Shown piece after piece: positions 37,152 to 45,191 of a DNA stretch of 64,000 nucleotides. The position numbers and the translations under genes were made by a program. Each line of letters opens with the position of its first letter. The stretch's first letter is position 1. The stretch is from Leptolyngbyaceae cyanobacterium RM1_1_2 (GTDB lineage: Bacteria; Cyanobacteriota; Cyanobacteriia; Phormidesmidales; Phormidesmidaceae), in the NCBI GenBank assembly GCA_012032345.1, contig JAAUQI010000009.1, positions 44,484-108,483 of the forward strand. The letters run 5' to 3'. The notes under the pieces were generated by a model. The model did not search any database and was not told the DNA's origin. It saw nothing but the letters and a program-made list of their open reading frames with translations.

Positions 37152-38003
37152 CTAGAGCGTCATCTGTTTGAAGAAAGTTAGCAAGGCTGCACTCACTTTA
37201 TCGGCCCAGTCCTCTTGCCCGTAGTGCCCGACCTGTTCCAACGCCATAAATTCTCCTGCACTAAGCTGACTGGCAAAGGCTTTAGCATCCTCGGCTGACA
37301 GCCAGGGATCGCTCATGCCCCAGGCGACTAGGGTCGGTTTCGGCCAGTCTTTGCAGCCGGTAGCCAGCTCTGCACTGACTGACTTGAGCTGGAGATTGCG
37401 CACGGTGACAAACAGCGCCCTGCCTGCCGCAGAGCTGGTTAAAAACGGGCGGCGGTAAATCTCTAGGTCAGCGTCGTCTATCTGGTAGGGGCCACCCCCT
37501 TCTAGAGTGCGATCTACCAGCAGCGGATCTTGAGTTGCCATTTCTCCTAGCAGGGGCAGCCCTAGCTGCTGAATTTTCCAGGGCAGCTTAGCCTTAGCCG
37601 TCAACGGCATGTTGAGAATGGCAAGGCGCTCAATTTGAGAGCTATGCCGCAGAGCATATTTGAGGCCGACCGAGCCGCCTAGATAGCCTTGCACGACCAG
37701 ATTGAAATGCTCTAGCTCCAGCGCTTGAACAAATGCCTCTATCCCTTCAAGAAAGGCTGCTGGCGTATAGGAAAAAGTGCGCTGATCTGGCTTGTCAGAG
37801 AATCCGTGGCCGATCCAGTCGGGGGCGATCGCGTGAAACCCTTGCTTGGCCAGGTCTGCCATCACACTGCGCCAGCTGTAGCTCTGAGAAACAATGCCGT
37901 GCAGCAGCAGCACCGGAGGTTTATCGCTCTCGCCAACAGGCATCGCCTCTCGATAAAACCAGCTCAGTTCTCCTGCCTGGATCTTGTGCTCCGTTAGCGC
38001 CAC
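37152..38003 (-). CDS. Alpha/beta-hydrolase-fold protein lacking the nucleophile
   Basis: 283 residues with the normal fold markers: oxyanion-hole HGIVSQSYSWRSVM, APDWIGHGFSDKP, the acid in LVAWGMSDPWLS and the catalytic-type His in EQVGHYGQEDW. At the nucleophile elbow, where G-x-S-x-G is expected, the sequence is VVQGYLGGSVGLKY. Aligned to GHSMGG, the nucleophile position is Tyr. I recall similar elbows in related cyanobacterial proteins, so this is probably a subfamily feature and not damage. An ordinary ester or haloalkane hydrolysis is therefore unlikely. Neighbours give no clue. Confidence 0.85.
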   Translation of the reverse strand: MALTEHKIQAGELSWFYREAMPVGESDKPPVLLLHGIVSQSYSWRSVMADLAKQGFHAIAPDWIGHGFSDKPDQRTFSYTPAAFLEGIEAFVQALELEHFNLVVQGYLGGSVGLKYALRHSSQIERLAILNMPLTAKAKLPWKIQQLGLPLLGEMATQDPLLVDRTLEGGGPYQIDDADLEIYRRPFLTSSAAGRALFVTVRNLQLKSVSAELATGCKDWPKPTLVAWGMSDPWLSAEDAKAFASQLSAGEFMALEQVGHYGQEDWADKVSAALLTFFKQMTL

Positions 38004-38105
38004 AGTATCACCTCAGGGAAATTCAGTGGCTTGAGCTTATCGCCTGAGCCGAAGCTAAAGCAAGCAATCTAAACAGTTCTGTATGAGAATGTTACCTGGG
38101 CATCC

Positions 38106-38813
38106 TTACTCAGCCTTGATCTGCTGGGAAAACTGAGCCACATCCCAGGCCAGTAGAGCACTGGTATCAGGAGCCGGAGCAGGGCGATCGCAGACAGCCC
38201 GCCAGCTCTGGAAAATTAACGGTACCGCACTCACAGCGATTAAACCTGACACCAGCAACCCCACCAGGCTATCCACCCAGGTGCACTGCCAGATTGCTAC
38301 GGCGATCGCGGCAAAAATGACGCCTACCGAACTCAGCGTATCGGCAACAACGTGTAAAAAAGCGCCGCGCAGGTTGAGATCTTGCTGGCTGCCCTGGTGT
38401 AGCCAGTAGAGGTTAAGGCAATTCACGCCTAGCCCTACTAAGGCGGTGACCAGCATGGGTGAACTCAGGATCTCACTGGGCGGCGCTTGCAGGTGGCGGA
38501 GTGCTTCCCAGGCAATCATGCCTGCCATCACCACCAAGCTAATACTGTTAATTAAAGCGGCAGTTCCTTCAATTCGCGTCTGCTGCCGGGTAGCCCAACG
38601 AGCCAGCCAGGTCGCTATCAGAGCCAGTCCTAAAGCTGACGTATCGGCCAGCATGTGTCCAGAGTCTGCGATCAGGGCCAAACTGTGGCTAAAGCGCCCT
38701 GCCAAAAGCTCAAACCCAGCAAAGCTACCTGCAAATGCGATCGCGCCTATAAGCAGCTTGGTTTTGGGCGCAGCGGACTGAAAATGGCTACATCTGGGAG
38801 AACAAGATTGCAT
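38106..38813 (-). CDS. Cation diffusion facilitator (CDF) family transporter, short form
   Basis: 235 residues, six membrane helices. The metal-site motifs are IADSGHMLADTSAL in helix 2 (H-x3-D) and HVVADTLSSVGVI in helix 5 (H-x3-D), as in the zinc-exporting CzcD/ZitB group. The usual His-rich loop between helices 4 and 5 is short. The cytoplasmic C-terminal domain of about 80 residues is nearly absent, the protein ending soon after helix 6 with DTSALLAWDVAQFSQQIKAE. Zn2+ or Co2+ efflux is likely. It lies between the hydrolase and pyrB genes on the same strand, with about 100 bp gaps each side. Confidence 0.88.
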   Translation of the reverse strand: MQSCSPRCSHFQSAAPKTKLLIGAIAFAGSFAGFELLAGRFSHSLALIADSGHMLADTSALGLALIATWLARWATRQQTRIEGTAALINSISLVVMAGMIAWEALRHLQAPPSEILSSPMLVTALVGLGVNCLNLYWLHQGSQQDLNLRGAFLHVVADTLSSVGVIFAAIAVAIWQCTWVDSLVGLLVSGLIAVSAVPLIFQSWRAVCDRPAPAPDTSALLAWDVAQFSQQIKAE

Positions 38814-38930
38814 TGATGTCTAATTTTGCTGGAACACACAGAGACTAGATGACGCAGAAAAAGGACATATAGATTCCTACTTACAGCCAGTGTAAAGGAA
38901 GGTTAACCTCTGGTGGAGTTTTGGCTGGTT

Positions 38931-39947
38931 TTAGGTGCTAGAGGCATGGTAGGTGCCCATCAGGTAGAGTAGCGCCATGCGCACAGCAACACCGCTGGTC
39001 ACCTGATGGCTAACTAGGCTCAGGGCGGGGTCGTCCATCACGTCAGAGCTGATTTCGACCCCCCGGTTGGTGGGGCCGGGATGCAGCAGCTTAACCGCTG
39101 AATGGCAGAGCGACAGGCGATCACGGGTAATGCCAAACTGCTGATGATATTCTCTCAGGCTGGGCAGCAGGTGCTGGGTCATTCTTTCTTGCTGCAGCCG
39201 CAGCGCCATGACAAAGTCGGCTCCTGCCAGAGCTGGCTCTAGCTGCCAGTGCAGCTGCACCTGACGCAGCTGATGGGTACCTACGATCGCATTTTGAAAG
39301 GGAGCCACAAACTGCATCGGCAGCAGTGTCGGCGGCGCGACTAAGTGAACGATGGCTCCACAGGCGCTCAGGCTCCACAGGTTTGAGCGGGCGACGCGGG
39401 AGTGCAAAATATCCCCAACAATGACAATTTTTTTGCGCTTTAATAATTCAATGCTGGGGGCCTCTGCGTCTAGCACCGAACACAGCGTAAACAAGTCTAA
39501 AAGCGCCTGAGAAGGATGGGCATGCTGACCGTCTCCGGCATTGAGAACGCCGACGTTAGCTCCCAGGCGATCCAGCTCACAGGCGATCGCCAGCGGCACA
39601 CCAGCCTCCTGGTGACGAATCACCATTAAATCGGTGCCCATTGCCAGATAAGTTTTGGCTGTATCCAAAATCGTTTCGCCCTTGCTCAAAGAAGACGTTC
39701 CGGGGGCGAAGTTAAGAGTATCAGCTGAAAGTCGCTTAGCTGCCAGCTCAAAACTGCTGCGCGTGCGCGTAGACGGCTCAAAAAACAGGTTGGTGACCAC
39801 CTGTCCCTGAAGCGCCGGGACTTTTTTGGTGCGACGAGACAGCACCTGCCGAAAACTCTCGGCTGTTTGAACAATGGTTTCATACTCTGCCGGGGTAAAG
39901 GTTTCAAGAGAAAGAATGTGCCGACGATGCCAGGTCGTCTCCGCCAT
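38931..39947 (-). CDS. pyrB: Aspartate carbamoyltransferase catalytic subunit
   Basis: PyrB makes N-carbamoyl-L-aspartate from carbamoyl phosphate and aspartate, the committed step of pyrimidine synthesis. 338 residues. The carbamoyl-phosphate loop [19 protein letters not shown] is intact, as are [18 protein letters not shown] and the aspartate-binding [11 protein letters not shown]. It matches the longer cyanobacterial form that works without a regulatory chain beside it; no pyrI is present. No PyrR-type leader is evident. Confidence 0.97.
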   Translation of the reverse strand: MAETTWHRRHILSLETFTPAEYETIVQTAESFRQVLSRRTKKVPALQGQVVTNLFFEPSTRTRSSFELAAKRLSADTLNFAPGTSSLSKGETILDTAKTYLAMGTDLMVIRHQEAGVPLAIACELDRLGANVGVLNAGDGQHAHPSQALLDLFTLCSVLDAEAPSIELLKRKKIVIVGDILHSRVARSNLWSLSACGAIVHLVAPPTLLPMQFVAPFQNAIVGTHQLRQVQLHWQLEPALAGADFVMALRLQQERMTQHLLPSLREYHQQFGITRDRLSLCHSAVKLLHPGPTNRGVEISSDVMDDPALSLVSHQVTSGVAVRMALLYLMGTYHASST

Positions 39948-40066
39948 AGTCGCTGTGCCTCCAGTAGACTCAGATCAGGAATTGCTACAGTAGATGCTGT
40001 ACTTTAGAGGCTGGGCTTTTCAGGCTCAGAGGATTGCGTACCAGTATTTCACCAGTATTTCATTCG

Positions 40067-40639
40067 ATGAGTCAGGCAAATCGTCTATTCTACTTTCTGA
40101 TCCTTAGCCTGACGCTACTGGCGACTGGCTGTAACAACCCAGCAGAAATTAGCAATGGCGATCGCCCCACATCTGGCCCCACATCTGGCCCCACATCTGG
40201 CCCCGCTTCAGCCACTAGCTCTAGCACACCTGCTGATAAAGCTACCGCAGCCCCTAGCGCCAATGTGCCTACCGCGATCGCCCCTCAAACAGCAGTGACC
40301 GCTTACCGGGTAGATAGCACCTGCAGTGATTTTGTCCCCTATGTGGTGCAGGTTGAAGCCAATAAAGCTATGGAGCAGGTCGTTAGCAAGGTGCTCAGCG
40401 ACGAGCAAACCGGGAGCGGGTTTGATTTGGCAGGCTATCGGGTCAGCGTCGAGGAGAGTACGCGAGAAGCTACGGTTGATTTACGCATTTCTCCTCAGTC
40501 TCAGCGTCAGTTAGTATCGCTTTCTAGCTGTGAGCAACTGGCCCTCTTTGGTAGCCTGCGAGAAACACTGCTAGGCAATCCCGACTGGAATATTCGCTCT
40601 GTCCGCTTCACTGAGCGAGGCAAGGCCGTTGTGCTTTAA
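40067..40639 (+). CDS. Lipoprotein with GerMN-like C-terminal domain
   Basis: 190 residues from the chosen ATG (MSQANRLFYFLILSL). A TTG at 40034 extends the frame by 11 residues, but the signal peptide fits the ATG better. The lipobox LLATGC gives a lipid-anchored Cys at about residue 22. A Thr/Ser/Gly/Pro linker contains TSGP three times. The C-terminal domain from about residue 80 (YRVDSTCSDFVPYVVQVEAN to SVRFTERGKAVVL) resembles GerMN-type domains found in spore germination and wall-associated proteins. This is a weak, by-eye match. Divergent from pyrB. Confidence 0.75.
   Translation: MSQANRLFYFLILSLTLLATGCNNPAEISNGDRPTSGPTSGPTSGPASATSSSTPADKATAAPSANVPTAIAPQTAVTAYRVDSTCSDFVPYVVQVEANKAMEQVVSKVLSDEQTGSGFDLAGYRVSVEESTREATVDLRISPQSQRQLVSLSSCEQLALFGSLRETLLGNPDWNIRSVRFTERGKAVVL
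40165..40204 (+). repeat. 12-bp tandem repeat in the lipoprotein linker
   Basis: About three near-perfect copies of CCCCACATCTGG encode the TSGP linker repeat of the lipoprotein. The copies are identical, so this is a young repeat able to change length by slippage in steps of four residues. Confidence 0.8.
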
Positions 40640-40879
40640 ATTTTTGAAATGCGGGCGATCCTACTAGATACCAGCGCTAGGACAGGCCAGCGGTCAGCCG
40701 TTTAGCGTCCAATACGGGATAAAAACCGGAAATACACATGAGACGCTACTGTTGTTTTGAAATAGGACTTGGTAGGATTAGGAAGATCCCACTTACCTAA
40801 GCGATCGCCGGACAATTAAATAATTACAATTACAAGCTTTGCCTTTAACAGGTGCTATCGAAATTTTGGACTAATATTC

Positions 40880-41002
40880 ATGGAACTCAAGCTAATTTTG
40901 GTCATTCTTGCTGCTGTGTTTGTCCCCGCCTGCCTGTTTTTTGGCTCAAAGAACGGGTTCTATAATTCAGACGACTACCACGGCAACGGCTCTGCTCATT
41001 AA
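40880..41002 (+). CDS. ndhP: NDH-1 subunit NdhP-like 40-residue membrane peptide
   Basis: Short ATG frame of 40 codons, below most gene-calling limits. One transmembrane helix (about residues 4-22) is followed by a polar tail FGSKNGFYNSDDYHGNGSAH. The length of 40 residues, the single helix and the tail of the form G-(F/Y)-Y-x-S-D-x-YHGNG-x-AH match my memory of NdhP, a small stabilising subunit of the cyanobacterial NDH-1 complex involved in cyclic electron flow. The identity should be treated as probable. No strong ribosome-binding site is seen. The beta-CASP gene begins 33 bp downstream. Confidence 0.65.
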   Translation: MELKLILVILAAVFVPACLFFGSKNGFYNSDDYHGNGSAH

Positions 41003-41035
41003 ACCAGACAGCTGTTAGCAACACAGGCAGTCTGA

Positions 41036-42706
41036 GTGACTGTGCGTATTCATAAATTTATCGTGAGCGATCTGTCTTGTTTTTCCTACGGTGTAGGTCA
41101 AGATGCAGAGGGCGTTTGTTTGCAGGTGCGCATGGGAGGCCACCGCATCTTACTGGACTGCGGCCTGACCGATGAAGCTGCTTCAGGGCTAACAGACGAA
41201 GCGGCCCCGGCTGATTGGGTATTTTGCAGCCACGCTCATGCCGACCATGCTCGCGGACTGGCAGCTTTCCACCAGCGATTTCCTCAAGTTCCTGTCTACG
41301 GTAGCGAGGTAACGGCCCATCTGCTGCCGCTTAACTGGCCCGCCGAGGCTAGGGAAGCCGTAGATTTTTGCCATGCCCTGCCCTGGCGGACACCGATTGA
41401 GTTTGCTGAAGGACTCAGCGTGCAGCTATGGCCTGCCGGGCACCTGCCGGGAGCCGCTGCCTTTTTGCTCAGCTATGCCACGCCCCAGCGAACCTATACG
41501 CTGTTTTACACAGGCGACTTTTTCCTTTCTAACTCTCGCCTAGTGGAAGGGATGCCTATTGATGAGCTGCGCGGCCTCAAGCCAGACGTGCTGATTATCG
41601 AAGGCAGCTATGGAACAGTCCGCTATCCCCATCGGCGGCAGCAGGAAAATCAGCTAGCGGAGCGGATTAACCAGTTTCTCATGGCTAACTACGCCGTGTT
41701 GCTGCCAGCCCCCAGCGTCGGCTTAGGTCAAGAGCTGCTGATGCTGCTGCGCAGCCATCATCACTTTACAGGGCGTAATATTAATGTCTGGGTAGAGGCT
41801 AAGATTGCAGCAGGCTGTGATGCCTACCTTGAGCTATTGTCCCATTTTCCCAGCAGCGTTCAAAATTTTGCTCGCTATCAGCCCCTTTTTTGGGATGAGC
41901 GAGTGCTTCCTAGGGTGCGTCGTCTGGCTGCTGGGGAACTTCCTGATCTTTCTACTCCCGGCATTGTACTGGCGCACCGGGACAGCGATTTGAGCCGTTA
42001 CTGGCAGCAGCGCGATCGCCGCTGGGTCGCTTTTATTCCTGAAAATGCGCCCTGGAACATAGCCGTAACCACCCGCTCTGATACTGGTGCGATCGCCGCA
42101 GGAACCCGTCGTTCTGGTACGCGCATTGAACCCTACTTGCTCACGAGTCACTGCGATCGCGCTGGGACAACTCAGCTAATTCACAACCTGCGTCCCCAGC
42201 ACGTTATTTTTGTTCACGGCTCTCATGCTCGGCTGAGTGAGCTGACCAATTTGGAAGAACTCCAGAACCGCTACCAGCTACATCTGCCTGCCGCTGGGAG
42301 TTTAGTAGAGCTTCCCGTGGGTGAACTGTTTTTACAACCCGCTGCCCCGGAGGCTATCCACGAGGGAGAGCTTTCAGAAACGGTTGACGAAGTCATGATC
42401 ACGCTGCCCCTGTCGGTTACCGCAGATGCACGCTGGATGCAGTTCGCTGATACGGGCCTAGTAGAAGCACGCTGGCAGGGAGATGACCTGATTCTCAAGG
42501 GCATCAGTCAGCAGTCAGTTCTACAGCGCGAACCGCCCAACAAGGGACAGCTAGAACTAGACTGCTGTGCCACCTGTGCCTACTTTAAAGAGCAGTACTG
42601 CTGGAACCAGGCGTCTGCCCTGTTTCAGTTCAAGGTTTCTCCAGAAGGCTACTGTCCTGCCTTTGAGCCGCAGACAGATCCACCTGATAAAAACGCTTCA
42701 GAGTAG
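41036..42706 (+). CDS. Beta-CASP/metallo-beta-lactamase protein with C-terminal Cys cluster
   Basis: 556 residues. The metal motif HAHADH (residues 66-71) and PAGHLPGAAAFLL with FYTGDFF are those of RNA-processing beta-CASP nucleases (the RNase J/CPSF73/YSH1 group). The C-terminal part of the catalytic region ends in QHVIFVHGSHARLSEL. Beyond it a separate tail (about residues 508-541) has five Cys, CCATCAYFKEQYC and GYCPAFE, which could bind zinc or an Fe-S cluster. The frame starts at GTG 41036. Residues 44-57 contain a small duplication LTDEAASGLTDEAAP. Probably an RNA exo/endonuclease; substrate unknown. Confidence 0.85.
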   Translation: MTVRIHKFIVSDLSCFSYGVGQDAEGVCLQVRMGGHRILLDCGLTDEAASGLTDEAAPADWVFCSHAHADHARGLAAFHQRFPQVPVYGSEVTAHLLPLNWPAEAREAVDFCHALPWRTPIEFAEGLSVQLWPAGHLPGAAAFLLSYATPQRTYTLFYTGDFFLSNSRLVEGMPIDELRGLKPDVLIIEGSYGTVRYPHRRQQENQLAERINQFLMANYAVLLPAPSVGLGQELLMLLRSHHHFTGRNINVWVEAKIAAGCDAYLELLSHFPSSVQNFARYQPLFWDERVLPRVRRLAAGELPDLSTPGIVLAHRDSDLSRYWQQRDRRWVAFIPENAPWNIAVTTRSDTGAIAAGTRRSGTRIEPYLLTSHCDRAGTTQLIHNLRPQHVIFVHGSHARLSELTNLEELQNRYQLHLPAAGSLVELPVGELFLQPAAPEAIHEGELSETVDEVMITLPLSVTADARWMQFADTGLVEARWQGDDLILKGISQQSVLQREPPNKGQLELDCCATCAYFKEQYCWNQASALFQFKVSPEGYCPAFEPQTDPPDKNASE

Positions 42707-42725
42707 ACGTTAGGGTTGCTAGTGC

Positions 42726-43037
42726 TCAGTCAGCGTTTGATTCGGGATAGCGATCGCGGATTTGCTCGGACTCAGGACAGTCATCCGAAACAAATAGATC
42801 CACGTCTCCACGGGGCACAGTCGATAGTCTCTTGGTGATAGCACCGATGCTCTCTATCCGCACCATTTCTTCCCAGGAACAGGTTTCGTCTTCTTCTTCG
42901 CTTTCGTAGCGAATCGTAACGAGTTCTCCTTCAATGTCTAAAATTTGCGCCCGTTCGATCCACCGTTGCTGATCCCGCAGAAAGATCCAGACCTCAGTTT
43001 CATCACAGCAGAGTTGATAGATCTTGCGGTGTAGCAT
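42726..43037 (-). CDS. Conserved cyanobacterial protein, DUF6679-like
   Basis: 103 residues, beginning MLHRKIYQLCCDETEVWIFL and RDQQRWIERAQILDIEGELV, then an acidic patch ESEEEDETCSWEEMVRIESI. I recognise this as the small soluble protein conserved in cyanobacteria (I recall it as DUF6679) of unknown function. No transmembrane segment and no catalytic motif. The stretch after about residue 75 is variable. It is convergent with the beta-CASP gene. Confidence 0.8.
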   Translation of the reverse strand: MLHRKIYQLCCDETEVWIFLRDQQRWIERAQILDIEGELVTIRYESEEEDETCSWEEMVRIESIGAITKRLSTVPRGDVDLFVSDDCPESEQIRDRYPESNAD

Positions 43038-43535
43038 AATTTTCCTCAGCTAAAACGCTTTTAACAATGATTTTGAGCGATAAGATTCGGTAACTGAATT
43101 TACCGGAACCCTCTATTTGAGCTATCGGCCTAAAGAATCAGCAATTCAATAAAGTGAGTGCTTTGAATAGAATGTATCCTCTAGCGTAACTCATCACTAA
43201 GTTTCTCAAAACCAAGCGCTCCCCTAGTGTAAATGTAATCACTTCAATTGAGGTGATGAAACCGCCATTAAGCTTAGACTCAGAAGATGATCCCTAATCA
43301 TATCTAAGCTATACCCGGTATAAAATCAGCAGCAATCGAGCCAAGTCGCGTACTGTCTGCGGTTATCTGCAATACAGAATTATGCCTATTCTAGCAAGGG
43401 GGCTACCGGAAACGTAGACGCGATCGCCAGACAATGGCTAAACCAAGAGCGCAGCCGCTAGGATAGGAGCCAGCGCTAATTTCTAATTTTCCTAGTTTTT
43501 AATTCTTCTAGTTTCTAATTCTTAAGGAAGCAAAC
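43038..43535. other. Intergenic region, 498 bp, with two palindromes
   Basis: No gene seen. Two symmetric sites stand out. TCACTTCAATTGAGGTGA at 43239-43256 has one non-matching base pair. TATACCCGGTATA at 43310-43322 is fully symmetric about its central base. Both could be operators for the divergent genes (the DUF6679-like gene leftward, the creatininase-family gene rightward). The factor is unknown. Confidence 0.4.
43481..43528 (+). repeat. 16-bp tandem repeat in the leader of the creatininase gene, 3 copies
   Basis: Three diverged copies: TTCTAATTTTCCTAGT, TTTTAATTCTTCTAGT and TTCTAATTCTTAAGGA. The last copy contains the ribosome-binding AAGGAAG region 5 nt before GTG 43536. Slippage here could alter the leader but not the frame of the protein. 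Confidence 0.6.
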
Positions 43536-44279
43536 GTGCTGTTACATCTAAGCACCTGGACAGAGGTTGAGGCTTACCTACAGCGATCGCCAGGAATTAT
43601 TTTTCCGATTGGCTCGACTGAGCAGCACGGCCCCACTGGTCTAATCGGCACAGACGCCATATGTGCTGAGGCGATCGCCAAAGCTGTGGGAGAAAATACT
43701 CAGGCGCTAGTCGGCCCGACGATCAACGTGGGTATGGCGCTACATCACACGGCTTTTCCGGGCAGCATCAGTCTGCGGCCCAGTACCCTGATTGCGCTGA
43801 TTCAAGACTACATAAAGCCCCTAGCCTGGGCTGGATTTACCCGCTTCTTCTTTGTCAACGGGCACGGCGGCAACGTAGCCACGCTGAAAGCCGCCTTCTC
43901 AGAAACCTACGCCGCCCTTTTAGACCTGAACATCCCCAAGGCTGAACAGGTACGCTGCCAGGTGGTCAACTGGTATATGTGTGGTTCCGTGATGCAGATT
44001 GCCCGCGAGCTATACGGTAATCAAGAAGGTTCTCACGCCACCCCCAGCGAAGTCGCGCTGACGCAGTATGTTTATCCTGAGTCGATTAAGACAGCTACGC
44101 TTGAGCCGCAGGTGGCTCCGTCGGGTCATCGAATTTACAATGCCGTTGATTTTCGGCGTCACTATGCTGATGGCCGCATGGGGTCTAATCCTGATTTGGC
44201 TACGCCTGAACACGGTCAGAGGCTTTATGAGGCGGCGGTTAAAGATTTGAGCAATGAGTATTTAAAGTTTTTAGCTTAG
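43536..44279 (+). CDS. Creatininase-family amidohydrolase
   Basis: 247 residues. Family members are metal-dependent amidohydrolases such as creatininase and mycofactocin-type MftE. The sequence FPIGSTEQHGPTGLIGTDAI carries the first metal-binding Glu/His/Asp group; NGHGGNVATLKAAFSE and the late Glu in GSHATPSEVALTQY complete the site. GTG start 43536 with AAGGAAG at 5 nt spacing decides the N-terminus (MLLHLSTWTEVEAYL). The actual substrate cannot be inferred. It overlaps the lgt gene by 4 bp at the stops in convergent orientation. Confidence 0.9.
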   Translation: MLLHLSTWTEVEAYLQRSPGIIFPIGSTEQHGPTGLIGTDAICAEAIAKAVGENTQALVGPTINVGMALHHTAFPGSISLRPSTLIALIQDYIKPLAWAGFTRFFFVNGHGGNVATLKAAFSETYAALLDLNIPKAEQVRCQVVNWYMCGSVMQIARELYGNQEGSHATPSEVALTQYVYPESIKTATLEPQVAPSGHRIYNAVDFRRHYADGRMGSNPDLATPEHGQRLYEAAVKDLSNEYLKFLA

Positions 44280-45112
44280 CGCTGCGCTACGCGCCCAGAA
44301 CGATGCCTGAGATAAAGGCCCGATGCACCGCCGATGACTGCGATCGCAGATAAAATATGCACCAGATTGAACGGCGTCTCGGGGAAAAACCAGGAGTCGG
44401 TGCGCAAAAACTCGATAAAAAATCGGCCCAGGGGGTACCAAATACAGTACATCAGGGCAATGTCGCCGTCCTTGAGCTGCTTAGCATAGCGGCGCGACAG
44501 CCAAAATAGCACCCCAAAGCCCAGCAGGTTCCACAGCGACTCGTAGAGAAACAGGGGATGAAATCGGATAGAGTCCGGGTAGACGCCCAAGTCGCGGTAG
44601 GGGCCAATCCGATGGGCTGGATCAATCTTCAAGCCCCAGGGCAAATCGGTGGGTGGGCCGTAGAGTTCCTGGTTGATGAAGTTGCCCCAGCGTCCGATCG
44701 CCTGAGCTAAAGGCAGGGGCAGGGCGATCGCGTCTAAATATCTCAGCAGCGGTAGCTGCCGAATGCGGGTATAGAGCCATAGAGCAATGCCACCAAAAAT
44801 AAACGCGCCAAAGATATGAATACCGCCGCCCCAGATTTGCAAAATCTTAATTGGGTTGGCTAGGTAGTAGCCCAGCCCCTCAGCGGTACGCGGTGACTGA
44901 ATAAAAACATAATAAAGCCGCGCCCCAATGAACCCTGGAATCAGCACCCAGATCAGCATATCCCAGAATTTGTCAGCATCCTCTCCCTGCCGCTCTAGAC
45001 GGTTGCTGGCAATCATGGTGGCCGCAAAAATTGCCGTGATCATTAGCAGGCCATACCAGCGCAGGGCAAAAGGGCCAAGCTCAAAAATGATCGGATCTAC
45101 AGAGGGATACAT
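44276..45112 (-). CDS. lgt: Prolipoprotein diacylglyceryl transferase
   Basis: Lgt moves diacylglycerol from phosphatidylglycerol to the lipobox Cys of prolipoproteins in the plasma membrane. 278 residues with about seven helices. The Lgt signature GRWGNFINQELYGPPTDLPW holds the conserved Arg and Asn/Gln. The N-terminus DPIIFELGPFALRWYGLLMI and the late ESLWNLLGFGVLFWLSRRY are typical. It would act on lipoproteins such as that of 40067-40639. Confidence 0.97.
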   Translation of the reverse strand: MYPSVDPIIFELGPFALRWYGLLMITAIFAATMIASNRLERQGEDADKFWDMLIWVLIPGFIGARLYYVFIQSPRTAEGLGYYLANPIKILQIWGGGIHIFGAFIFGGIALWLYTRIRQLPLLRYLDAIALPLPLAQAIGRWGNFINQELYGPPTDLPWGLKIDPAHRIGPYRDLGVYPDSIRFHPLFLYESLWNLLGFGVLFWLSRRYAKQLKDGDIALMYCIWYPLGRFFIEFLRTDSWFFPETPFNLVHILSAIAVIGGASGLYLRHRSGRVAQR

Positions 45113-45191
45113 GGATCAGCCGCGATAAGGTCAATTGCTTTACCAGTATGGCGCACAAGCAAGGTAACAGGCGCGATCGCCCAACCTGAGG

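Noticed and set aside
41160..41215. Duplicated LTDEAAS segment in the beta-CASP protein considered as a frame problem
   Set aside because: It is in frame, short, and upstream of the intact HAHADH motif, so it is an ordinary small insertion.
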